Source of the DNA: Aurantiacibacter odishensis
GTDB taxonomy: Bacteria > Pseudomonadota > Alphaproteobacteria > Sphingomonadales > Sphingomonadaceae
Assembly (NCBI RefSeq): GCF_003605195.1
Contig: NZ_QYOS01000025.1
Span: 1 to 64,000 of the forward strand
Reading direction: 5' to 3'
Length of the DNA stretch: 64,000 bases
Positions 39,261 through 47,540 of this stretch are shown here, piece by piece; within the stretch, counting starts at the first letter, position 1, and the number at the start of each line of letters is the position of its first letter. The notes below the pieces were generated by a model. The model did no database searches. It was not told where the DNA came from and was given only the letters and a program-made list of their open reading frames with translations. The translations under genes and the position numbers were made by a program.

Positions 39261-40039
39261 TGCGCTCGCTGCCCCTCTTCCACCGCATTGCCGGACAGCC
39301 GGTGATCGTGCTGGGGGAGGGGGCCATGGCCGAACCCAAGCGGCGGCTGGTCGAACGTGCCGGCGGCCGCGTGGTGGCGGACATGCAGGAAGGCATCGAC
39401 GAAGGCGCGCGGCTGGCCTTCGTTGCTCACGACGACGAGAAGATGTGCGAGGGTGACGCCATTCGCCTGCGCTGTGCCGGGTTGCTGGTGAACGTGGTGG
39501 ACCGCCCGGACCTGTGCGATTTCACCACGCCCAGCCTGCTGGAGCGCGATCCGGTGCTGATTGCCGTGGGCACCAGCGGCGCGTCGGCGGGCCTCGCTAA
39601 GCAGCTGCGCCTGAGGCTGGAAAAGCTGCTGCCATCCGACCTTGGCGATCTGGCCCAGAAGCTTTCCGCCATGCGCGCCGCGATCAAGGAGCGCTTTCCC
39701 GACATGGGCGAACGCCGCCGCGCGCTGGACGAGGCGCTGGGCGCAGGCGGCCCGCTCGATCCGCTGGCGGAAGGCGGGGCAGGGCGCGTCGGAGACTGGC
39801 TCGAAAGCGCTGGCGATCATCAGACAAATGCGGTGCATCACTTCACTCTGGCGAGCGACGATCCCGAAGACCTCACCATTCGCCAGGCCCGGTTGCTGGG
39901 CAGCGCCGACGCGGTGATTGCCGACCCCGCCATCCCCGCCGCCGTACTGGACCGCGCCAGAGCCGACGCAGAGCGCTTGACGCTGCCCTACGATGGCCCG
40001 ATGCCTGTTGGTCTCGTGGTGTTCCTTGAACGCGCCTGA
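39260..40039 (+). CDS. Siroheme synthase N-terminal-type precorrin-2 dehydrogenase
   Basis: A 259-residue protein like the CysG N-terminal/Met8p domain: LPLFHRIAGQPVIVLGEGAMAEPKRRLVERAG, a Rossmann NAD site, then NVVDRPDLCDFTTPSLLERDPVLIAVGTSGAS. This module oxidises precorrin-2 to sirohydrochlorin and inserts iron. The separate methyltransferase half is not fused or adjacent. The last 90 residues include HHFTLASDDPEDLTIRQARLLGSADAV, which resembles the start of uroporphyrinogen methyltransferases, so the protein may be a shortened CysG. The start overlaps the lysA stop by one base. Confidence 0.82.
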   Translation: MRSLPLFHRIAGQPVIVLGEGAMAEPKRRLVERAGGRVVADMQEGIDEGARLAFVAHDDEKMCEGDAIRLRCAGLLVNVVDRPDLCDFTTPSLLERDPVLIAVGTSGASAGLAKQLRLRLEKLLPSDLGDLAQKLSAMRAAIKERFPDMGERRRALDEALGAGGPLDPLAEGGAGRVGDWLESAGDHQTNAVHHFTLASDDPEDLTIRQARLLGSADAVIADPAIPAAVLDRARADAERLTLPYDGPMPVGLVVFLERA

Positions 40040-40099
40040 TTGGCGATTGCGAGGGATTACAGTCATTTAACTTAAAGAGCCGAGATTTGCTCGTCACAC

Positions 40100-40139
40100 C
40101 TCCTGCAGGAACGGCGCGGTGCCGTTTCGTTTGCAGGAG
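40100..40139 (+). promoter_or_regulatory. Two-tier hairpin covering the ribosome site of the 51-residue peptide gene
   Basis: CTCCTGCA (40100-40107) is the exact complement of TGCAGGAG (40132-40139), which contains the AGGAG ribosome site. Inside, AACGGC (40110-40115) pairs with GCCGTT (40121-40126) around a five-base loop. If formed, this structure would shut off translation of the peptide starting at 40146. An AT-rich near-palindrome (TTTAA-C-TTAAA, 40066-40076) lies upstream and may mark the promoter. Confidence 0.55.
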
Positions 40140-40145
40140 ACTACA

Positions 40146-40301
40146 ATGAAGCTTCCCAAGATCGATCTGGCGAGTCTGCCCGATCTCGACACCCTGACGG
40201 GCCTGTTCGGCTCCATCCGTACCCCCGGCCATGACGACACGATCATCGTGATCGCCACGGTCGTCTACGACACCAACCCTCCCGGCAGCGGCCTGATCTG
40301 A
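40146..40301 (+). CDS. 51-residue peptide, candidate precursor or signal peptide
   Basis: The start is ATG 40146, six bases after a strong AGGAG. Product: MKLPKIDLASLPDLDTLTG, a short GLFGSIRTPGHDD turn, then a hydrophobic stretch TIIVIATVVYDT and the tail NPPGSGLI. It has no cysteines and no signal peptide. The leader-like amphipathic half followed by a distinct C-terminal half recalls precursor peptides that are modified after translation, but I recognise no known class. The gene ahead ends 106 bases upstream, and two unknown genes follow at 11 bases and then with overlap, suggesting one unit. Function unknown. Confidence 0.62.
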   Translation: MKLPKIDLASLPDLDTLTGLFGSIRTPGHDDTIIVIATVVYDTNPPGSGLI

Positions 40302-40312
40302 GGTCCGGGGCG

Positions 40313-41281
40313 ATGCAGGTTCATCCCGACATCGCCGCGTTGCGGAGCGACCGCGCTCCGCAACGCGAGGCCCAGGAAGCGATGCTTGCAGCGGGCGAGG
40401 CCTGGGCGAGGGAGCCGGGAGCCGCCGACCTGCAGTCCGCTCTGCGTGCGTTCGGCGCAGGAGCCCCGCTGGAAGCGTGCCCGATGCTGGAGGCGATGTT
40501 CACGGGCAGCGGCGAAGCAGAGCGGCTGATGGACCTGATGAGCCGCCATTACTGCCGCGCCATGGCCGCGCACCCCATCGGCCATCCGCCGTTCCGTCAG
40601 GGGTTCGATGGCACCTCCACCTCCATACTCCTTGCAAGTTCAGGTCGCGCGCAACTGATGTTGCAGGCAAAAGAGCCGGGCACGATGATCCATCCGGGAT
40701 ACATGTTCTGTGACGCTGTGCGCTTCGATGCCGTGCTGGGCGGAGCGGCCGATGCACGGATCGTCCGCATGGCGCGGCGCGACGGCACCACCGCGGGATT
40801 CTCGCAGGAGTCGCTGGTCCTGCGTGCCGGTCATCGCCTCGCTCTCGATCTCGCCAGTGAGACACTCGTGGTGGACGAGGTGCAGAGCCGGTTCGTCGTG
40901 CTGCGCCTGCTGCGCACCGCTGCCGATCCGCAGCCGGGCCGTGAATACGATGCGGCCAGCGGCAATCTGATGCACCAGAGCGCCGGGCGCATCGGCACCA
41001 GTCGGCGCGAGGCGACCATCGCCTTGCTTGGCCGGATGGGCCGCACCGACGCCGTCCCCGCCATGGCGCGCGTCGCGCTTGAAGAGGGAGATGTGTCGAT
41101 GCGCTGGCAAGCCTTGCGAGAGGCGCTGGCTCTAGACACGGCGACGGGATTCTGCGCCCTCAACACCGTGGCCCGCCGCAAGGACGATCCGCTGGCACGC
41201 GAAGCGGGCGCGCTGCGGGCGCGATTGCTCGAAACCTATCCCATGCTTGCCGAACTGGAGGCCGAACAATGCCCCGCGTGA
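40313..41281 (+). CDS. Unknown protein A of the peptide cassette (cupin-like barrel plus helical tail, inferred)
   Basis: A 322-residue protein I do not recognise. Residues 1-95 look helical (EAMLAAGEAWAREPG, LMDLMSRHYCRAM). Residues 100-205 look like a beta barrel (TSTSILLASSGRAQLML, SLVLRAGHRLALDL, TLVVDEVQSRFVVLRLL). Residues 230-320 look like HEAT-type helices (REATIALLGRMGRTDAVPAMARVAL, SMRWQALREALALD). The barrel part lines up by pattern with protein B but lacks its histidine cluster. No signal peptide or membrane helix. It starts at ATG 40313, 11 bases after the small peptide gene, and overlaps protein B by 13 bases. Function unknown. Confidence 0.7.
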   Translation: MQVHPDIAALRSDRAPQREAQEAMLAAGEAWAREPGAADLQSALRAFGAGAPLEACPMLEAMFTGSGEAERLMDLMSRHYCRAMAAHPIGHPPFRQGFDGTSTSILLASSGRAQLMLQAKEPGTMIHPGYMFCDAVRFDAVLGGAADARIVRMARRDGTTAGFSQESLVLRAGHRLALDLASETLVVDEVQSRFVVLRLLRTAADPQPGREYDAASGNLMHQSAGRIGTSRREATIALLGRMGRTDAVPAMARVALEEGDVSMRWQALREALALDTATGFCALNTVARRKDDPLAREAGALRARLLETYPMLAELEAEQCPA

Positions 41282-42168
41282 TCCAATACGAAGACAGTGC
41301 AGCCTGCGACCTTGGCGAATGCATCGATGCGCTGGAGGCGGAAGGCTTCCGGCCATTCGAGGAAGAGAGCCTGCTCCACGGCGCGAAATGGCTGCGACGC
41401 CTTGCCAACAACCGCAGTTTCCTCGGCGACATGATGCTGGAGGAACTGAAAGCGGGCGTCGACGTGGCGGAGGATGCCAGCAGCTATGGTCCGCAGGTGG
41501 TCATGCTGTCGCCGCTGGGCCGCGAATACTACATGCGCGCAAATTTCTGGCCGAGCGCGGACGAGCACATGTTCCGCGCCAGCGGATCATCGGCCTTCAG
41601 CTACGAATTGCCGCACGATCACAATTTCGATTTCCTCACCGTCGGCTATTTCGGCCCCGGCTATTCAAGCGACTACTACGAATACGATTACGACAAGGTG
41701 GCAGGCGCCATCGGCGAAAAGGCCGGGCTGCGCTTCGTCGAACGCTCCACGCTCGATCCCGGCAAGCTGATGCATTACCGCGCGCACCTCGACGTCCATT
41801 CGCAACTGCCGCCCGAAAGCCTCTCGGTGTCGATCAACATCATGCACGCCAGCGGCGCGCAGGGGCTGCTCGATCAATACCGCTTCGACGTGGAGAAGGA
41901 CGAGATCGCGGGCGTCATCAGTCCGGGCGGGAACGAGACCTTTCTGCGCGTGGCCGTAGGGCTGGGGAGCGAGGATGCGCTCGACCTTGCTGACCGTCTC
42001 GCCCGCGCCCACCCGAGTGACCGCATGCGGCTCGTGGCATTGGAAGCGCAGGCCGGCATTCTCGACCTCAAGGAGCGCGATGACCTGTGGCGTCGCGCTG
42101 AAGACAGCGGCAGCCGTCTAGTCGCTCAGGAGGCAATACGCAGGAGAAGGGCGCTAGAGCAGGGTTAG
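41269..42168 (+). CDS. Unknown protein B of the peptide cassette (possible cupin-like metal site)
   Basis: A 299-residue protein I do not recognise. The middle contains ELPHDHNFDFLTVGYFGPGY (H116, H118) and TLDPGKLMHYRAHLDVHSQ (PG at 164-165, H169, H173, H177). The spacing is like the two cupin motifs, where histidines bind iron or another metal. The C-terminal 75 residues are helical (ALDLADRLARAHPSDRMRLVALEAQAG) and match protein A in layout, suggesting an old duplication. It overlaps protein A by 13 bases, so translation is coupled. It could be an oxygenase or isomerase acting on the small peptide, or a binding protein. This is inference only. Confidence 0.7.
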   Translation: MPRVIQYEDSAACDLGECIDALEAEGFRPFEEESLLHGAKWLRRLANNRSFLGDMMLEELKAGVDVAEDASSYGPQVVMLSPLGREYYMRANFWPSADEHMFRASGSSAFSYELPHDHNFDFLTVGYFGPGYSSDYYEYDYDKVAGAIGEKAGLRFVERSTLDPGKLMHYRAHLDVHSQLPPESLSVSINIMHASGAQGLLDQYRFDVEKDEIAGVISPGGNETFLRVAVGLGSEDALDLADRLARAHPSDRMRLVALEAQAGILDLKERDDLWRRAEDSGSRLVAQEAIRRRRALEQG

Positions 42169-42267
42169 GTCCCTAAAGCGAGGTCTGGGCGGAGCATGCG
42201 ACCGTTATCTGGACTGGCGCGGGCAATGCGGAATGACTGAGACTGGGGTGGGAAGCGGATGTCTCTT

Positions 42268-42582
42268 TCAGGCTGCACGCGCCATTCCGGCGACCAAGGT
42301 CACAGTGCAAGCCGCAAGGCTCAACACTGCGAGAGTGTTGCTGAACGAACGCGCTAGCGAACCCTTCTTGGCCCCACGACGCACAAAAATGCAGGCAAGG
42401 CCAGTGATTAGGAAAATGGCCGCGGCAATCATCATTGCTGCCTCGTATTGAAACCGAGAAGCAAACATCATGATCAGGGCGACCGGGAAACAAGCAAGCC
42501 AAACTCCCAATGCCGTGTTCCGAAAACGGCGATCACTCTTGCGTTTGGCAACGATCCAATCAGGTTCCTCGGGGGTGCTCAT
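42268..42582 (-). CDS. Small membrane protein, unknown
   Basis: A 104-residue protein with three predicted membrane helices (about 23-40, 45-62 and 80-102) and a basic cytoplasmic loop (VRRGAKKGSLARS). The start is ATG 42582 with AAGG five bases upstream. The surrounding 42180-42690 is visibly less GC-rich than its neighbours and its codon use is less biased, so this may be a recently gained or fast-evolving gene. It stands alone downstream of ruvX on the same strand. I recognise no family. Confidence 0.55.
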   Translation of the reverse strand: MSTPEEPDWIVAKRKSDRRFRNTALGVWLACFPVALIMMFASRFQYEAAMMIAAAIFLITGLACIFVRRGAKKGSLARSFSNTLAVLSLAACTVTLVAGMARAA

Positions 42583-42690
42583 GACGCCTTGTTGTCAGGC
42601 CGAAGCACCGTCGGCAAGCGGGTCGTTAGCAGAATGTCCGCTCTCGGCCTTGGGGCTACCGGTTCTGCCTGTCCTGCAAATGGCTGACAG

Positions 42691-43188
42691 CTAGAGAATT
42701 CCACCTGCGAGACGGTCAATCGCGCCTTGCAGGATGACGGCGGCGGCGTGGCTGTCGATGCGTTCGGCGCGTTTACGACGGCTGGTGTCCTGCGCGATCA
42801 TGTCACGCTCCGCCGCCGTGGTGGACCAGCGCTCGTCCCACAGCAGTACCGGCAGGCCAAGGCCGTTCTGTGCGCTCGCGAGGTTGCGCGCAAAGGCGCG
42901 GCTGGCCTGCGCGCGGGGACCGGCGCTGCCATCCATGTTGAGCGGCAGGCCGATGACGATGCCTGCCGCGGAGCGTGTTTCGCACAGCTCCTGCAAGGCT
43001 GCGCGGTCGCGGGTGAATTTGCCCTTGGACAGGGTCTTGCCCGCCGTGGCGAAGGCCCACCCGGCATCGCAGATCGCCGTGCCGATGGTCTTGGTGCCAA
43101 GGTCCAGCCCCAGCAGAACGCCGCCCAGCGGCAGCGCGCTGCGGAACTCTGCGGCGTCTTCGGTTACGAGGCCTGGGCTGGCTGCCAT
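42691..43188 (-). CDS. ruvX: Putative pre-16S rRNA nuclease / Holliday junction resolvase (YqgF)
   Basis: A 165-residue RNase H-fold nuclease. The first catalytic Asp lies in LGLDLGTKTIGTA, GIVIGLPLNMDGS and LWDERWSTTAAER give the second acid and family motifs, and DSHAAAVILQGAID ends the fold. YqgF trims the 5' end of 16S rRNA. The start is ATG 43188, overlapping the end of the DUF3089 gene by 25 bases; no better start exists before the first motif. It is the last gene of the long minus-strand run beginning at pyrE. Confidence 0.92.
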   Translation of the reverse strand: MAASPGLVTEDAAEFRSALPLGGVLLGLDLGTKTIGTAICDAGWAFATAGKTLSKGKFTRDRAALQELCETRSAAGIVIGLPLNMDGSAGPRAQASRAFARNLASAQNGLGLPVLLWDERWSTTAAERDMIAQDTSRRKRAERIDSHAAAVILQGAIDRLAGGIL

Positions 43189-44285
43189 GCACGCACCCGG
43201 TTGACGACGTCTGCCTGGAGGTTCCGCCAGAACAGAGGGATGTCGTAGACGTGATAGTTGTTGCCCGGCAGCACGTACTGGCCAAGCTCGGGCGGATCGC
43301 CAATCAGCAGGATTCCGCTTTGCGGGTCGCACCGCGCGGGCACCGCGCCTGCCAACAGCTCTCCGTTCGACAGGTCGCCATCGGGCACCAGCGTGCCCAG
43401 ATTGCGCTCCGCATCGGCGCTGCCGTTGAGAGTGCCCGTCAGCGGGTTGAAGCACACGATTGGCGTGTCCGAGCGGCTCTCGCCGTCGATGCCGGGGGTT
43501 TCGTTGTAAAGCCGCAGGTACTGGCCGGGATCGGCAGGCTCGGCAAAACTGGCCCAGCTCGCAACGCAGCCCGCCTGCTGCCCGCTGGCACAGGCAGGCA
43601 GGCCGAGCGCGGGCAGGTCCGTTTCCATCGAGATCGGCATGCCGATGGGGTAGGCGACGGCCACCCGGTCCATCAGCGGCGTGCCCTTCAGCTTGTCTGT
43701 CAGCAGGCGCACGACGTGGTAGCCGCCCTGGCTGTGCCCGGCGAGCACGATGGGCGTGCCTTCTGGCACCGAATCGACGAAGAAATCGAACGCCTGCTCG
43801 ATATCGGCATAGGCAGCGTCCAGCGCGCGGCCGGCCTCGGGGGAATCGGTGAGGAAGGCACCGTAGGTCGCCTGCCGGTAGCGCGGCACCCAGACTTCGC
43901 TTGCGCGGTTGAAGGCGCTGGCCATGCCGCGCACCATCAGGCGGGCGCGGTTCTGCGAATCCTCGTGGTCGAGCGGGGCGTTCCATGCATCGTTTTCGAG
44001 GAAGCTGGTAGGGTGGACGAAGAAAACAGCGAAGTCAGGCGTTTCCTTCGCATCTTCGCGTTCTTCGAGCGCGCCGCGGGACGAGAGTTCTTCGCTGAAG
44101 GCGGGTTGCCAGCGGGCGGGATCGTTCACGCCCTTGCCGGGACGGCTGAACCACATGGCCGGATCCTGGTAGGCGTTCGCCTCCAGCGGGTCCTGCTCGG
44201 TGAACTCGACGTCGGGCACCAGCGCCATCTCGGTCAGCTCCTCGGCATAGAGGCGCAGCACGAACAGCACGGCAATGGCCAGCAC
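43164..44285 (-). CDS. DUF3089 alpha/beta-hydrolase, membrane-anchored
   Basis: At least 373 residues of the DUF3089 family: DFAVFFVHPTSFLENDAWNAP, nucleophile elbow GHSQGGYH, and PGNNYHVYDIPLFWRN near the end. The N-terminus is a membrane anchor. The start is doubtful. GTG 44285 cuts the hydrophobic helix in half, while the open frame continues to LRKFLYIVAFLIVL, whose first codon CTG (44321) has GGAG 8 bases upstream and overlaps the AI-2E gene end. A CTG start is plausible but rare. The enzymatic substrate is unknown; the fold suggests an ester or lipid hydrolase facing the periplasm. Confidence 0.82.
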   Translation of the reverse strand: MLAIAVLFVLRLYAEELTEMALVPDVEFTEQDPLEANAYQDPAMWFSRPGKGVNDPARWQPAFSEELSSRGALEEREDAKETPDFAVFFVHPTSFLENDAWNAPLDHEDSQNRARLMVRGMASAFNRASEVWVPRYRQATYGAFLTDSPEAGRALDAAYADIEQAFDFFVDSVPEGTPIVLAGHSQGGYHVVRLLTDKLKGTPLMDRVAVAYPIGMPISMETDLPALGLPACASGQQAGCVASWASFAEPADPGQYLRLYNETPGIDGESRSDTPIVCFNPLTGTLNGSADAERNLGTLVPDGDLSNGELLAGAVPARCDPQSGILLIGDPPELGQYVLPGNNYHVYDIPLFWRNLQADVVNRVRAWQPAQAS

Positions 44286-44313
44286 GATCAGGAAGGCGAC
44301 AATGTAGAGGAAC

Positions 44314-45465
44314 TTACGCAGGGTCGTTCTCCGGGGTGAGGGTGTGATCGGCTGTCTGCCGCGCGTTCTCGTCCAGCAGGCTTCCGTCCTCTTCGTCCTT
44401 TGCGCGGGCGCGCTCTTCCAGTGCGACCTTGATCATGGCGAGCAGAGGGTCGGCGAGCAGCAGGCCGAGAATGCCGAACAGGATACCCATGATGAGCTGC
44501 ATGGCCAGCACCAGCGCGGGCGCCAGGTCCACCGTCTTGCGGGCGATCATGGGGATGACGAAGTAGCCGTCGATATTCTGCACGGCGAGGTAGACGACGA
44601 TGGTGTAGATGCCCATTTGCGCGCCGCCGGAAAAGCCGACCAGCACCATCAGTCCGCCGGAGATAATCGCACCGACGTTGGGAATGAAGGCAAGAAGGCC
44701 GGTGAGAATGGCCAGCAGCGCCGCCATCGGGATCTGCTCTCCCGTGACCAGCCCGTATCCCAGCAGCGCGACGTAGGTGAAGCACCCCTCGAACACCATG
44801 CCCACCAGCCTGCCGAACAGCAGGCGGCGCATGGTGTAACCCATCTGGCTGGCGGTGTGATAAAACTGGTCGCGCCGCCCCTTGGGCAGCATCCAGGCAA
44901 CGCCGCGCTCGTAAAGGCGCGGTTCGGCAGCGACATAGATGCCGATGATGACGATCAGCAGCAGCGTGGTCAGTCCGCCCAGCAGGCCGGTGAGCGCGCG
45001 GGTGACGGTGCCGAAACCGCTGGCGGCCTGGCTGGCCATAGCCTGCACGGTATCCATGCTGATCTGGAAGCCCTGCTCGCGCATCCAGCTGAAGATCGAG
45101 CGCGCCTGCTCCTCAACGATGGTGGGGAATTCGGCGGCCTGTTCGGAAATCTGCGCCCCGGCGAACATCGAAAGCCACGCGAGGAAACCGACCGCTGCGA
45201 GCAGCACCAGCGCGATCCGCCAGGGGCGCCCGATGGGCAGCCAGCGCCCGAGCAGCCGCGCCCCGCCATCCACCAGCGTGGCGAACACCATGGCGCCGAA
45301 GATCACCAGCAGGCTCTGCGAGATGTAAACCGCCAGCACCACAAGGCCGACGACCGTGGTCCAGGTCAGTGCGCGCCAAGCCTCGAACCGCAGTTCCGGA
45401 GAGGATATGCGCGTAGGGCTCGCGCCCATCGCACCGTCGTCGTTCGGTCCGGCTGATTCGCCCAC
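44314..45465 (-). CDS. AI-2E family transporter (PerM/YdiK-like)
   Basis: A 383-residue membrane protein with about eight helices. An N-terminal pair of helices (TVVGLVVLAVYISQSLLVIFG) is followed by a soluble helical part (residues 110-160), and family motifs FIPNVGAIISG and GYFVIPMIARKTVDLAPALVL are near the C-terminus. Members include autoinducer and sodium/proton exporters; the substrate here cannot be told. The start is GTG 45465 behind GGGAGA. It lies 5 bases after the lepB stop in the same operon. Confidence 0.88.
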   Translation of the reverse strand: MGESAGPNDDGAMGASPTRISSPELRFEAWRALTWTTVVGLVVLAVYISQSLLVIFGAMVFATLVDGGARLLGRWLPIGRPWRIALVLLAAVGFLAWLSMFAGAQISEQAAEFPTIVEEQARSIFSWMREQGFQISMDTVQAMASQAASGFGTVTRALTGLLGGLTTLLLIVIIGIYVAAEPRLYERGVAWMLPKGRRDQFYHTASQMGYTMRRLLFGRLVGMVFEGCFTYVALLGYGLVTGEQIPMAALLAILTGLLAFIPNVGAIISGGLMVLVGFSGGAQMGIYTIVVYLAVQNIDGYFVIPMIARKTVDLAPALVLAMQLIMGILFGILGLLLADPLLAMIKVALEERARAKDEEDGSLLDENARQTADHTLTPENDPA

Positions 45466-45470
45466 GGCGC

Positions 45471-46325
45471 CTATTCTCCCCTGATTTCAGGGCGCAGACT
45501 GGTCCACGCGCGGCCGCCGCGCAAGGCCTGGAACCATGTTATCGGGTTCCACGTGGCCTGCCCGTCGAGCGAGAAGGTGATGAATTCGGCGCGCCCGCCC
45601 ACGTCTTCCAGCGGCACGGGGCCGCCAAGGCCGCTGGCGAACACCGGCGCGCGGCTGTCTGCCGAATGATCGCGGTTGTCGCCCATCAGGAACACGTGCC
45701 CGTCGGGAACAGTGATTTCGGCCATGTCGTCGAGCGCCTGGTCCATGTGATCGATGATCAGGTAACTCGCCCCGTTGGGAAGTGTTTCCCGGTAGGTGGG
45801 CGGCTCGTAGACCTGCGTGCCGTCCTCCAGCGTGACGAGGTAGGGCGCGAAGACCGAAAGGCACTCTGTGCCGTAGCCGCAGATGTTGTCGTTCTCCACC
45901 GGCAGCCGTACGGGCGGTTCCATCTCCTGCGCTACGGGTTCGCCGTTGAGAATGATCTGCCCGTCGACCAGCGCGATGGTATCACCGGGCAGGGCGACGA
46001 CGCGCTTGATGTAATCCTCGGCGCGGTAGGGAGGCACGGCGATGACGATGTCGCCGTATTCGGGCGTGGCGGGCGCAATGCGCCAGTCACCGCGCGGGGC
46101 AAGGTGGAAACTGGTGGAGACCCAGCTCCAGCCGTAGGGATACTTGCTCACCACCAGCCGATCCCCCACCAGCAGGTTGGGCACCATGCTGGCGCTGGGG
46201 ATGTAGAACGGCTTTGCTACGAAGGTGTGGAAGGCGAGAACGGCAAGCAGCATCAGCGCAAGGCCGCGCACTTCGGCAAACCAGTTGATCGGCTTCTTCG
46301 GCTTCTTCGGCTTCTTGTCGCTCAT
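45471..46325 (-). CDS. lepB: Signal peptidase I
   Basis: A 284-residue inner membrane protease that removes signal peptides. A Lys-rich N-terminus (KKPKKPKKP) is followed by one membrane helix. Box B has the nucleophile Ser (YIPSASMVPNLLVGD, S46), and box D has the general-base Lys (YIKRVVALPGD, K107). GHVFLMGDNRDHSADSR is box E. The start is ATG 46325; the longer frame overlaps acpS. It follows acpS by 11 bases. The acpS-lepB order is common in alphaproteobacteria. Confidence 0.97.
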   Translation of the reverse strand: MSDKKPKKPKKPINWFAEVRGLALMLLAVLAFHTFVAKPFYIPSASMVPNLLVGDRLVVSKYPYGWSWVSTSFHLAPRGDWRIAPATPEYGDIVIAVPPYRAEDYIKRVVALPGDTIALVDGQIILNGEPVAQEMEPPVRLPVENDNICGYGTECLSVFAPYLVTLEDGTQVYEPPTYRETLPNGASYLIIDHMDQALDDMAEITVPDGHVFLMGDNRDHSADSRAPVFASGLGGPVPLEDVGGRAEFITFSLDGQATWNPITWFQALRGGRAWTSLRPEIRGE

Positions 46326-46336
46326 GCGGGTGGCAA

Positions 46337-46741
46337 TCAGGCTTTCGGATGGGCTTCGATGATCACGAAGGCCTGTGCCCATGGATGATCGTCAGTGAGG
46401 GTGACATGAATGGAAACGGTGTGACCGGGCGGTGTCATTTCCTCCAGCCGGGCTGCCGCGCCGCCGGTGAGGGCGAGGGTGGGCGCACCAGAGGGCGCAT
46501 TCACCACGCCGATGTCCTTCATGTAGACGCCGCGCTTGAAGCCGGTGCCAACGGCCTTGCTGAAGGCCTCCTTGGCGGCGAACCGCTTGGCATAGGTGCC
46601 CGCCTGCGTATGCGGACGGCGCGCGGCCTTGGCGTTCTCCACGTCGGTGAAGCTGCGCTGCTTGAACCGCTCGCCCCAGCGGTCGAGCGAGTTCTGGATG
46701 CGCTCGATGTTGCACAGGTCGGAACCGAGACCGATGATCAT
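46337..46741 (-). CDS. acpS: Holo-[acyl-carrier-protein] synthase
   Basis: A 134-residue phosphopantetheinyl transferase charging acyl carrier protein for fatty-acid synthesis. It starts [15 protein letters not shown] with metal-binding Asp8, and [16 protein letters not shown] has the metal-binding Glu58, both at canonical positions. The end [19 protein letters not shown] fits the family. It lies 10 bases after pdxJ on the minus strand, the usual pdxJ-acpS-lepB order. Confidence 0.97.
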   Translation of the reverse strand: MIIGLGSDLCNIERIQNSLDRWGERFKQRSFTDVENAKAARRPHTQAGTYAKRFAAKEAFSKAVGTGFKRGVYMKDIGVVNAPSGAPTLALTGGAAARLEEMTPPGHTVSIHVTLTDDHPWAQAFVIIEAHPKA

Positions 46742-46751
46742 CGTGCGTCCC

Positions 46752-47492
46752 TCATCGTGCGTGATCCATCAGTTCGCGCATCTTCAGTACGGCAGGCTCC
46801 AGCCCGCAGAAGATTGCCTCGCCGATCAGGTAGTGGCCGATGTTGAGCTCCGCCAGTTGCGGGATGGCGGCGATGGGCTGCACGTTCTCGTAAGTGAGTC
46901 CGTGGCCCGCGTGCGGTTCGATGCCGTTCTTGGCGGCAAGCGCGGCCATGTCGGCGATGCGCTTCAGTTCCTTCTCGACCCTGCCGGAATCGCCGTCCAG
47001 ACCGGCATGGGCATATTCGCCGGTGTGGAATTCCACCACCGGCGCGCCCAGCCGCAGGGCGGCGTCGAGCTGGCGCTCCGATGCCTCGATGAACAGCGAG
47101 ACGCGGATGCCGGCATCCTGCAGGCGCGACACGATCGGCGCGAGCTGGTTGTGCAGGCCCGCCGCATCGAGGCCGCCCTCGGTCGTGCGCTCCTCCCGCT
47201 TTTCGGGCACGATGCAGGCGGCGTGCGGCTTGTGGGCAAGCGCGATGGCGAGCATTTCCTCGGTTGCGGCCATTTCCAGGTTGAGCGGCAGGTCGGTCGC
47301 ATCCTGGATGCGGCGCAAGTCCTCGTCGCGGATGTGGCGGCGGTCCTCGCGCAGGTGCGCGGTGATGCCGTCGCCGCCGCAGGCCGCCACGATTTCCGCC
47401 GCGCGCACCGGGTCGGGATGGTCCCCGCCGCGCGCGTTGCGGATGGTGGCGACGTGGTCGATGTTGACGCCGAGGCGAAGTTGCTTGGTCAT
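46752..47492 (-). CDS. pdxJ: Pyridoxine 5'-phosphate synthase
   Basis: A 246-residue TIM-barrel enzyme condensing 1-deoxyxylulose 5-phosphate and aminoacetone phosphate to pyridoxine phosphate (vitamin B6). N-terminal [18 protein letters not shown] with the active-site His, [21 protein letters not shown] and the C-terminal [25 protein letters not shown] are all present. It starts at ATG 47492, 48 bases after the serine hydrolase gene on the same strand. Confidence 0.97.
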   Translation of the reverse strand: MTKQLRLGVNIDHVATIRNARGGDHPDPVRAAEIVAACGGDGITAHLREDRRHIRDEDLRRIQDATDLPLNLEMAATEEMLAIALAHKPHAACIVPEKREERTTEGGLDAAGLHNQLAPIVSRLQDAGIRVSLFIEASERQLDAALRLGAPVVEFHTGEYAHAGLDGDSGRVEKELKRIADMAALAAKNGIEPHAGHGLTYENVQPIAAIPQLAELNIGHYLIGEAIFCGLEPAVLKMRELMDHAR

Positions 47493-47540
47493 GGTGGCAG
47501 CGCCTCTAGTCGAACCGGACGGGCAATTCCAGTTGCCCTT

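Noticed and set aside
42322-42340. CAACACT / AGTGTTG 7-bp inverted repeat
   Set aside because: Within a coding frame, without a T-run on either strand, and common by chance.
42347-42362. GAAC repeated with 8 bases between, resembling a LexA box
   Set aside because: Spacing is 8 rather than 7, and it lies inside the coding region of the small membrane protein.
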